A stretch of DNA of 12,789 nucleotides from W11650 sp963545585. GTDB lineage: Bacteria > Bacillota > Clostridia > Lachnospirales > Vallitaleaceae. Of the stretch, positions 7,453 to 12,789 are shown piece by piece (positions within the stretch are counted from its first letter, which is position 1; each line of letters starts with the position of its first letter). The position numbers and the translations under genes were made by a program. The notes under the pieces were generated by a model. That model worked only from the letters and a program-made list of their open reading frames with translations, searched no databases and was not told the DNA's origin. The stretch is taken from NCBI GenBank assembly GCA_963545585.1, contig CAUUKX010000063.1, positions 1 through 12,789 on the forward strand. The letters run 5' to 3'.

Positions 7453-8664
7453 TTAGTTCTCCCCTGCCTTTTCTCCCAAGCCGAATTCCTGATGCAAAGC
7501 TGCTACCGCAGCCGCCGTCTGCGGACTGGCAATCAGACAGGCAATGGTTGACAGCGAATCTGCCGTCTGCAAAATCTCAATTCCCCGCTTCGTCAAAGCC
7601 GACAGGATTCTGGCCATCACGCCCGGCACGCCGGTCATGCCTTCGCCAATCAGGCTGATTTTGGTACAGTCATCCGTCCGCTGGTAGCAGGCATCATATT
7701 TTTGCAGCACCGCTTCAGCCGCACCAGTTTTATCGGCATCAATGGTAAATGCCCGCAAATCGGGAAAAATATTGATGATATCAATTGACACGCCCGCTGC
7801 CGCCAGTTCCCGAAAAAAGCCCTCATCCGCTAACTTGCCCTCAATCCGGTACTGCACTCGTTCCGTCCGGCAGGCAATCGCCGTAATCGGCCGGTGCTTA
7901 CCCATCTGGTTTAAATAACGGTACTCGGTAATCGCCGTGCCCTTGTGTTCACTGAAAGTATTTTTGATAATCAGCGGAATCCCCGCACGCCGAGCAACCT
8001 CAACCGCTTTCTTATGAATGACCTTGGCGCCGCTGTCCGCCATCTGAAAGACTTCATTATAACTGATCCCCTCTAAGGTTACAGCCTGACCGCACAGCTT
8101 CGGGTCGGTCGTCATAATCCCGTCAACATCGGTATAAATCTCTACTTTTTCCGCATCCAGCGCCTCGCCCAACAGCGCTGCCGTCAAATCCGAACCGCCC
8201 CGGCCAAGGGTAGCCAGTTCCCCTTCCAGAGAGCGCCCCTGAAAGCCGGCCACTACCGGCACCAATCCTTCCCGCAGTGCCGCCCGCAAAGGAACGGCAT
8301 CAACCGACAGCACTTCCGCTCCGGTATAATTATTATCCGTAATAATGCCCGCCCGGCCGCCGCTGTATGCTTCTGAAGCAATACCGGCCTTTTGCAGCTC
8401 TCCTGATAAAACCACCGCCGAAATAATCTCACCGGTTCCCATCAGCAGGTCCAGCTCCCTTTTGCTCAAGCTGCCCTGATTGCCGCCCAGCAAAGACAGC
8501 AGGGTATCCGTCGCATAGGGCGAGTTCAGCCGACCCATAGCCGAAACCACCACCACCACGCCATCAAATAATTCTTTTGCTTTTTTTATCTTTTCCAGCA
8601 CAAAACTCCGGCCGTTTTCATCAGCCATACTGGTGCCGCCAAACTTTTGAATGATAATTCTCAT
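7453..8664 (-). CDS. lysC: Aspartate kinase (aspartokinase)
   Basis: This 403-aa cytosolic enzyme phosphorylates L-aspartate, the first step toward diaminopimelate/lysine, threonine and methionine. The amino-acid-kinase domain shows KFGGTSM at 7-13, VVVSAMGR near 38-45, TLGRGGSDLTA from 152 and IYTDVDGIMTTDP from 176. The C-terminal region from about 265 fits the paired ACT domains of monofunctional aspartokinases (SLIGEGMTGVPGVMARI and following), so feedback inhibition by an end-product amino acid is likely, though which one cannot be told. The length suggests a single-function enzyme, not a homoserine dehydrogenase fusion. The ribosome binding site is weak (AGGAAAAGAG, more than 10 nt upstream). 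It is the first gene of a lysC-uppP operon with its own promoter and a structured leader. Confidence 0.95.
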   Translation of the reverse strand: MRIIIQKFGGTSMADENGRSFVLEKIKKAKELFDGVVVVVSAMGRLNSPYATDTLLSLLGGNQGSLSKRELDLLMGTGEIISAVVLSGELQKAGIASEAYSGGRAGIITDNNYTGAEVLSVDAVPLRAALREGLVPVVAGFQGRSLEGELATLGRGGSDLTAALLGEALDAEKVEIYTDVDGIMTTDPKLCGQAVTLEGISYNEVFQMADSGAKVIHKKAVEVARRAGIPLIIKNTFSEHKGTAITEYRYLNQMGKHRPITAIACRTERVQYRIEGKLADEGFFRELAAAGVSIDIINIFPDLRAFTIDADKTGAAEAVLQKYDACYQRTDDCTKISLIGEGMTGVPGVMARILSALTKRGIEILQTADSLSTIACLIASPQTAAAVAALHQEFGLGEKAGEN

Positions 8665-8726
8665 AACTACTTTAAACTCTTTTCCTGTTTATTTTCTTAA
8701 CTTAGGTCAACCGCCCAATCTCAGCT

Positions 8727-8778
8727 GCCGGTTATCCTGCTTTCTATAACCTATGTCTAAAAACAGGAGATAACCAGC
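8727..8778 (-). promoter_or_regulatory. Stem-loop in the lysC 5' leader
   Basis: On the minus strand GCUGGUUAU (8778-8770) pairs with AUAACCGGC (8735-8727), one G-U pair included. After a 2-nt bulge, CCUG (8767-8764) pairs with CAGG (8739-8736), giving 13 pairs. The loop is 24 nt. It lies between the predicted promoter and the lysC start. There is no U-run after it, so it is not a simple terminator, and the lysine-riboswitch consensus is not present. A regulatory role is inference only. Confidence 0.5.
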
Positions 8779-8790
8779 CTTTTCGATAAT

Positions 8791-8819
8791 ATTATACAGA
8801 AAAATACCCGTCTTTACAA
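8791..8819 (-). promoter_or_regulatory. Sigma-A-type promoter of lysC-uppP
   Basis: On the minus strand TTGTAA (8819-8814) is followed after exactly 17 nt by a perfect TATAAT (8796-8791). The -35 matches the consensus at four of six positions. Transcription would begin near 8784, giving a leader of about 120 nt before lysC. Confidence 0.7.
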
Positions 8820-8935
8820 TAAAAACTTAAATTTCTTCTTGCTTTTCCTTTCGGGAAATGACTTGCTTTAGAAGATGTCTTTCTGTTAAACCGCCCTCGG
8901 AGATGGTTAAATATACAAGCCCCAAATACCGCAGC

Positions 8936-9025
8936 TTAACAAAAAGGAACTGCTGCATTTCTTTCCAGCTCAGCTATTGTCTATCACAATAACGGTTGAA
9001 ATTTAAATAATGCAGCAGCCCTTTA
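8936..9025 (-). terminator. Large stem-loop with U-run downstream of the SLH gene
   Basis: On the minus strand AAAGGGCTGCTGCATT (about 9025-9008) pairs with AATGCAGCAGTTCCTTT (8958-8942), with ten uninterrupted core pairs plus an outer GG/CC-AAA/TTT extension with one bulge. TTTTTG follows, as expected for intrinsic termination. The loop is unusually long (about 50 nt) and holds its own hairpin, TATTGT/ACAATA (8975-8991). It starts 38 nt past the SLH stop. A perfect 14-bp palindrome ATTTCAATTGAAAT (9025-9038) abuts it. The big loop leaves open that it is a small structured RNA or palindromic repeat, not only a terminator. Confidence 0.55.
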
Positions 9026-9062
9026 TTTCAATTGAAATTATCTAATTTTTGTCGTTGAGTTT

Positions 9063-10907
9063 CTAATTAATAATCTGATAAATCTCAATGGAGAAAGGTC
9101 CGGTATAAACCTGATTGGTGGATTCATACAACTTTTCTACAAAGACTTCAAATCCGCCAAAATCCATTCTTTTCCCATTTAATCCCTCCGGGATAATCTC
9201 AAAGCCATAATTCATCTGTCCATCAACATTTTCTTCAAACACTTTATAACTGGCTTTCACTTCGTTTTTCTTATAATCAACCAACCTAAGTCCCTCGACA
9301 GAGCCTACTCTGCCATCGGTATAAAGCCAAATTCTACTCTCATCATAGTACTGAGTGATTACAACAATGGGTTGGGCTTTGAGCGCAGTGCCTTTCGTCG
9401 CTTCGGCATAGCTTTGCGCCGGCTGAGCCGGTGCCGGCTCATCTTTAGGCTGCTCTGCCACCGGAACTTCCCGCCACAACTGCTCTTTATTAATCTCCGG
9501 CCTTTCTACCTCAATCTCCGCCGGTTTCGGTTCTCTCACCTCAGGCAGCGGAATGTCTTTCTTTTCAAAAGCGCTGAAATCAAGCTCGATCGTATCCGGG
9601 TCATCCATAAATTTATGATAGGGCGATGTCATGTAACCCCAAATCTTTAAACTTGCTTCTCTTTTGGGATAAACATCCGGGTTCTTAAAAATGACTTTAA
9701 ATTCATTAGCGCCCCAGCTTAAATCATAATCCACCTTTTCCTGCATCCGCTTTCCGTCACTATAAACCTCATGTCCCTCCGTGCCCTTTCTATGGCCATC
9801 CGGCGGCATGACATTAACACTCAAAGTACCTTTAAAGCTCTTATTATTTAGTACTTCCGCCCGCACAAATTTAATCGGAGTAAAATCTTTAAACTCAGCT
9901 TTAATCGTCGCATCGGAAATTACCGATTTGCCGTCAGAAGCCTTTAGTCCGGTTATTTTACAGATAATGGTCTTACCATGTAAATTTTGATTGGAGAACT
10001 TAAAGCGAATACTATTGCCGCCCGGTGAAATATTATAGTGGGCATCTTCAATTCTTCTGCCATCAACCGTAAACTCAAAATTACTCTTGCTTGGGAAGGA
10101 AACCAAAGTATTAAACTGAACATTTAGTTCATCATAAAGGTATGTTTGAGCCGCAATCGGTTTTAAAGCTGGCGGCAACTGAACCGGGGTGAATGTAAGG
10201 CTGGCCACATCCGGTTTTGGTTTATTGGGAGTAGGATTATTGGGAGCGGGGTTATTGGAAGTCGGAGTATTCGGATTTTCAAACTGCGTTTTGCTGACCT
10301 TCTCACGATAGGTCTTTAAATCTTCCGTTCCCAAAATCATCCCTGTATTGCCGTTTTTAGGGATTGCAACGGCATTCATCATATAAATAAAGGCTTGTCC
10401 CCTGATAATGCCCTCTATGCCATCTCCCGTATCGAGAGTAATCCCCTCGGTTCTGGCTTTCGCCATAATATCTTCCTTGCTCCAGTCGGCTGTATGTTCC
10501 AACGCCCTGAGCATATAAGTTGCCATAATCTTGCGATTAACCGGCTGCCCCACCCCAAACAGATTATTGCCAATACCATTGGTCAATCCCTTTTGATAGG
10601 CAAAATCCACATATTTGGCAGCCCAATGCGTTTTCGGAACATCGCTGAATTGGCCATAGGCTTCAAAGGCCTGCGCCTCCTTTTCCAGCCCTAACAGTCT
10701 GATCAATATAACAATCGCCTGTTCTCTGTTTAAAGGCTTGTCCTCTTCCAGTCCGCTTTCCGTACCTTTGATAATATTCAGCTCCTGCAAAATCTGACCC
10801 GATATTTTCTGATTTTTAACAGAATCAGGAATGGTTGCGGCTTGCACCGTCGTTGCGGCCAACCAGATAATGCATAATCCGAAAATTATACTTAACCTTT
10901 TTTTCAT
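9063..10907 (-). CDS. Secreted S-layer-homology (SLH) domain surface protein
   Basis: The product is a 614-aa exported protein. I start it at the ATG at 10907, not at the in-frame ATG 24 nt upstream (10931), because AAAGGAGG stands 7-8 nt before it and it gives a clean signal peptide: MKKR, a hydrophobic core, then TTVQA as a plausible cleavage site around residue 23. Residues about 30-190 hold three SLH-like repeats (PLNREQAIVILIRLLG; FSDVPKTHWAAKYVDFAYQKG and VNRKIMATYMLRAL; a weaker third), which anchor such proteins to secondary cell-wall polymer. An Asn/Pro/Thr-rich linker follows (NPNTPTSNNPAPNNPTP, about 210-235), then beta-rich, Ig-like or unknown modules, and a second Pro/Glu-rich linker near 480-510. 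No enzyme motif is seen, so the surface role is unknown. It is monocistronic by its promoter and terminator. Confidence 0.85.
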   Translation of the reverse strand: MKKRLSIIFGLCIIWLAATTVQAATIPDSVKNQKISGQILQELNIIKGTESGLEEDKPLNREQAIVILIRLLGLEKEAQAFEAYGQFSDVPKTHWAAKYVDFAYQKGLTNGIGNNLFGVGQPVNRKIMATYMLRALEHTADWSKEDIMAKARTEGITLDTGDGIEGIIRGQAFIYMMNAVAIPKNGNTGMILGTEDLKTYREKVSKTQFENPNTPTSNNPAPNNPTPNKPKPDVASLTFTPVQLPPALKPIAAQTYLYDELNVQFNTLVSFPSKSNFEFTVDGRRIEDAHYNISPGGNSIRFKFSNQNLHGKTIICKITGLKASDGKSVISDATIKAEFKDFTPIKFVRAEVLNNKSFKGTLSVNVMPPDGHRKGTEGHEVYSDGKRMQEKVDYDLSWGANEFKVIFKNPDVYPKREASLKIWGYMTSPYHKFMDDPDTIELDFSAFEKKDIPLPEVREPKPAEIEVERPEINKEQLWREVPVAEQPKDEPAPAQPAQSYAEATKGTALKAQPIVVITQYYDESRIWLYTDGRVGSVEGLRLVDYKKNEVKASYKVFEENVDGQMNYGFEIIPEGLNGKRMDFGGFEVFVEKLYESTNQVYTGPFSIEIYQIIN

Positions 10908-10999
10908 ACACTCTACCTCCTTTTCGCTCATTTAAGCAACATCTGTCTATCTATCTGTTTTTCTGCATTTTGTCACCGGAAACCCGGATTTTCTGTTTT

Positions 11000-11037
11000 G
11001 GGGTAAAGCCGCTCTGCTCTTTTTTTCGGCAATCCCC
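11000..11037 (-). promoter_or_regulatory. Stem-loop in the SLH gene 5' leader
   Basis: On the minus strand GGGG and GCCG (11037-11027) pair with CGGC and CCCC (11011-11000) around a small internal loop, with a 15-nt A/G-rich apical loop. It lies just after the predicted transcription start, in a leader of about 130 nt. A second short pairing, CCGG-GTTT-CCGG, lies at about 10976-10988. No known riboswitch class is recognised. The 12-mer TGGGGATTGCCG in it also occurs at 306-295 downstream of fhs. Confidence 0.4.
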
Positions 11038-11047
11038 ATCAAGAATA

Positions 11048-11076
11048 ATCTTATACCAAAAATAATCCAGTGTCAA
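11048..11076 (-). promoter_or_regulatory. Sigma-A-type promoter of the SLH gene
   Basis: On the minus strand a perfect TTGACA (11076-11071) is followed after 17 nt by TAAGAT (11053-11048). An overlapping TGGTATAAG could serve as an extended -10. The start would be near 11041, about 130 nt before the SLH start codon. Confidence 0.65.
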
Positions 11077-11154
11077 GATTTGGAACAATTTTTCAGCCCC
11101 ATTTTCCCCTTTAAAAATAGAACTCTGCCCCGCCTGCTACTTGTCAAGGACTTT

Positions 11155-11340
11155 TTAATCAAAATCATCTTTTTTTTCGTTCGATTTTCTCCTAAGCTCC
11201 CTCAGCATTATTCTTGTAAGTTTATCTTGCATTGTTTCAGTTGCATTTTCATTGAAATGGACAACAACCTCATAGGTGGTCTTTCCAATCTTTCTCTTTG
11301 TGCTAATGCCTTTTTTATCTGTATTTTTCAGTTCTTCCAT
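11155..11340 (-). CDS. TnpW-like small transposon-encoded protein
   Basis: This is a 61-aa basic protein. The core KRKIGKTTYEVVVHFNENAT, followed by ETMQDKLTRIMLREL, matches the pattern of TnpW (small accessory protein of Tn4451-type and related clostridial integrative elements): R.IG.TTY.V.VHF...T.ETM.DKI.R.I. Its biochemical role in those elements is not established. The ATG has GAAAGGAG with 4-5 nt spacing. The C-terminus is highly charged (RRKSNEKKDDFD). It stands alone here, with no recombinase, relaxase or other element genes nearby, so it is probably a remnant. The reading frame continues open upstream of the ATG to about 11505 without a Met, but a terminator-like hairpin lies in that stretch, so I keep the ATG start. 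Confidence 0.65.
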   Translation of the reverse strand: MEELKNTDKKGISTKRKIGKTTYEVVVHFNENATETMQDKLTRIMLRELRRKSNEKKDDFD

Positions 11341-11375
11341 AAATTCTCCTTTCCGTTTTTTTAATTTTTGACAAC

Positions 11376-11410
11376 AAAAAAGGAAGTATCGGCTATTTGC
11401 TTTTACTTCC
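11376..11410 (-). terminator. Intrinsic terminator
   Basis: On the minus strand GGAAGTA (11410-11404) pairs with TACTTCC (11388-11382), with a 15-nt loop, and TTTTTT follows directly (11381-11376). It lies downstream of the HAD phosphatase remnant and before tnpW. The stem is short (7 bp), so efficiency is uncertain. Between it and the HAD stop (11411-11568) I see no gene. Confidence 0.55.
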
Positions 11411-11568
11411 TCGACATATTCGATATTCGTGAAATATATTAAATTTACAGTTTCAAGTGCTTTTATTTTACAGAATTTTAAACTTAAACCAATGCATTTC
11501 TTCTAATACCCGCTCCAACGATTAAGATTAGTTTTAAAAGCTATAAAGTTTGAACTACAACACATTTA

Positions 11569-11900
11569 TTAAATCAAAGTAGAAAGACAAAATAAATCCC
11601 TGATTGCGTTTTCTCCAAAGTTAATACCATAAAATTTCAACCCCATCGCCTCGGCACATTTCAAGTCACTCATAGAGTCCCCACACATGATAGATTCAGA
11701 TAAATCAATATCAGTATGCTTTTTGATTGCCTGTAAAATCAAACCCGGTTTTGGCTTACAACACTCACAATCATCAATTCTTGAGTGAGGACAAATAAAG
11801 CTATCCAATACTCTAATATTGTTATTTTCTAATATTTTTAATAACTGATTATGAAAACTATTGAATTGCTCAAAAGTAATAATACCTTCTCCACATGAAA
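11569..11900 (-). pseudogene. C-terminal remnant of a GmhB-type HAD phosphatase
   Basis: The open frame runs from about 11910 to the stop at 11569; a TTG codon at 11808 is not the natural start, because coding similarity continues upstream. The extended translation reads SCGEGIITFEQFNSFHNQ, then SFICPHSRIDDCECCKPKPG, then SIMCGDSMSDLKCAEAMGL. This matches the second half of the D,D-heptose-bisphosphate phosphatase/histidinol-phosphatase group of HAD hydrolases: a Cys-x-His...Cys-x-Cys zinc loop, the motif III Lys in KPKPG, and the GDSMSD motif IV. The N-terminal 40-50 residues with the nucleophilic DxD are missing, and the frame meets a stop (11911-11913) just inside the palindromic element at 11901. 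The product should therefore be inactive. Homologues act in heptose or glycan precursor synthesis, but the substrate here is unknown. Confidence 0.7.
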
Positions 11901-12003
11901 CGAGTGAACACTAAGTATGTCAAGTAGTTGCGTTCGTATGTGGGAACATATCCACATACTTTTTAACGATAGCATAAGGTTATCGTTAAAAGGTGTTAGC
12001 TCG
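11901..12003 (+). other. Palindrome-rich element folding as a three-way junction
   Basis: The 103-nt segment closes on itself. P1 is 11901-11912 with 11992-12003 (11 of 12 paired, two as G-U on the plus strand, one G-A mismatch). P2 is GTATGTGG/CCACATAC (11936-11943 with 11952-11959, 8-nt loop). P3 is TTTTAACGATA/TATCGTTAAAA (11961-11971 with 11981-11991, 9-nt loop). P2, P3 and the closing strand of P1 follow one another with 1 and 0 unpaired nt, while 23 nt separate P1 from P2. An alternative pairing, AAGTATGT (11913-11920) with ACATACTT (11954-11961), would break P2. Candidates are a non-autonomous IS200/IS605-like palindromic element, or a structured RNA on the plus strand. No gene lies downstream on the plus strand. 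It truncates the HAD gene at its left edge. Confidence 0.55.
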
Positions 12004-12058
12004 ACACACTGGAATTTGTTTGTCTAATTGAACTCTAATATATTGCTCAACATAAATA

Positions 12059-12703
12059 TCATATTCTATGCGAATAATAATCAATTATTGGAACATCATT
12101 TAAAATTAGATAATTACCAATTCCTGTTTCTATATCATGTCGTTGTTTTTTCCCTTCTTTTCCTTTTTCTAATCCTATCAACGGAAATACGACAAAAAAA
12201 CTATCATCCCACTTCAAATTAACAGAATGGACTAATATTCCTGATGTATTATACTTCCAACCCTTTTTCTTTCCGCTTCTTGTAAAAATAATCTCATCAT
12301 ATTCATCTTTAGTAGATGGAATGTCAAAATTAATATCATTACTGCAAGCGACTACACCTACTCTATTATCTGCAAATTTAATCCATATAATATCCTTTTC
12401 AGAAGTTATTCCATTATATATTTCCTTTGTTTTTTTGTTAAACTCAGTTAAATTGATGTTATCTGTTTTGACAATATTGTTACCATCATAAACCTTTAGT
12501 CCATATGCTTTTATAAAACTATTTATCAACTTTATAATACACTCTTTATCTACAGTTTGTACTGTGAGTTGCTGTTTCGCCATTTTAAAACGCTTTGTTT
12601 TTCCATAATGAACTGTATTTTCAGGTCGTTTCTTGTTTCTTATTATTTCTTCTATATTTATTTCAGGACTTTTAATAATCATCTTTTTTAATGAATGCTG
12701 CAT
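12059..12703 (-). CDS. Unrecognised 214-aa protein
   Basis: I do not recognise this protein. It is Lys/Ile/Asn-rich and AT-rich in codon use, unlike the core genes, with no signal peptide or membrane helix. It appears to have a basic N-terminal extension (1-40), a mixed alpha/beta body with many aromatic residues (WIKFADNRVGVVACSNDINF, DDSFFVVFPLIG), and a distinctive C-terminus TGIGNYLILNDVPIIDYYS. The start is uncertain: the ATG at 12703 has a perfect AGGAGGT (12732-12726), but 22 nt away, which is too far. Internal starts at Met8 and Met41 have only weak sites. An accessory function, for instance in defence, is possible from context but nothing in the sequence proves it. Confidence 0.6.
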   Translation of the reverse strand: MQHSLKKMIIKSPEINIEEIIRNKKRPENTVHYGKTKRFKMAKQQLTVQTVDKECIIKLINSFIKAYGLKVYDGNNIVKTDNINLTEFNKKTKEIYNGITSEKDIIWIKFADNRVGVVACSNDINFDIPSTKDEYDEIIFTRSGKKKGWKYNTSGILVHSVNLKWDDSFFVVFPLIGLEKGKEGKKQRHDIETGIGNYLILNDVPIIDYYSHRI

Positions 12704-12750
12704 TAAGTTAGCTACTTTTCAATCTACCTCCTATTGAGAAAATTAGAAAA

Positions 12751-12789
12751 TTAATCAGAATTTGCAATCTCATCTGCATTCTCTTTCAA
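12751..12789 (-). CDS. Possible 3' end of an upstream gene (partial)
   Basis: From the right edge a minus-strand frame reads LKENADEIANSD and stops at TAA (12753-12751), 20 nt before a perfect Shine-Dalgarno sequence. The composition looks like a hydrophilic protein C-terminus, and the spacing fits an operon with the 214-aa gene. Twelve codons are too few to identify or confirm it. Confidence 0.35.
   Translation of the reverse strand: MKENADEIANSD

Noticed and set aside
8665..8960. Lysine riboswitch upstream of lysC
   Set aside because: I looked for the conserved core motifs and five-helix layout and did not find them; only one clear stem-loop is present.
10908..10931. Upstream in-frame ATG for the SLH protein
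   Set aside because: The AAAGGAGG site is placed for the ATG at 10907, and only that start gives a normal signal peptide.
11411..11505. Open frame continuing upstream of the tnpW ATG
   Set aside because: It has no start codon and crosses a terminator-like hairpin, and the ATG at 11340 has a strong ribosome binding site.
11531..11561. A sequence resembling a type II CRISPR repeat or anti-repeat (begins GTTTTAAAAGCTATAAAG, ends ACAAC)
   Set aside because: It occurs once, with no spacers, no second repeat, no cas gene and no tracr-like terminator structure around it.
11901..12003. Retron msr-msd RNA (outer inverted repeats and internal hairpins)
   Set aside because: No reverse transcriptase gene is adjacent, and the hairpins are too short for a typical msd.
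12028..12222. 64-aa plus-strand frame with a hydrophobic stretch, downstream of the three-way-junction element
   Set aside because: It is mostly antisense to the 214-aa gene, has no ribosome binding site and reads as AT-rich noise.

Overview
The window looks like a stretch of chromosome from a low-to-mid GC member of the Bacillota, most likely an anaerobic member of the Clostridia. This rests on gene content (FtsK/SpoIIIE translocase, SLH-domain surface protein, formate-tetrahydrofolate ligase paired with FolD, TnpW-type transposon protein), on strong AGGAGG-type ribosome binding sites, and on sigma-A-like promoters. No species can be named. Every confident gene is on the minus strand.

Core region, about 1-11,080, moderate GC. 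In transcription order (right to left) it holds: an SLH-domain surface protein (10907-9063); a lysC-uppP pair with a 1-nt gap (8664-6609), serving amino acid/diaminopimelate supply and the undecaprenyl lipid carrier; a long FtsK/SpoIIIE DNA translocase with an unusual C-terminal tail (6448-3290); a DUF2262-like protein of unknown function (3053-2193); fhs (2029-362); and the 5' end of folD (112-1). Fhs and FolD catalyse successive steps of tetrahydrofolate one-carbon metabolism. Sigma-A-like promoters are visible upstream of lysC and of the SLH gene, each followed by a leader with a stem-loop.

The four gaps between 112 and 6609 each contain a copy or fragment of one degenerate dispersed repeat. 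The copy at 3131-3273 has a 10-bp terminal inverted repeat and a 5-bp flanking direct repeat (TATGA), so it looks like a miniature inverted-repeat transposable element (MITE). The other copies are partial. Several have short reading frames across them, one with a very good ribosome binding site.

Accessory region, about 11,080-12,789, markedly AT-rich. It holds a tnpW-like small gene, a terminator, the 3' remnant of a GmhB-type HAD phosphatase, a 103-nt palindrome-rich element that folds into a neat three-way junction on the plus strand, an unrecognised 214-aa gene, and perhaps the last codons of another gene. The HAD remnant loses its N-terminal half exactly at the edge of the palindrome-rich element. 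This part reads as a decayed mobile-element landing zone. The two observations most worth following up are the repeat/MITE family and the three-way-junction element.
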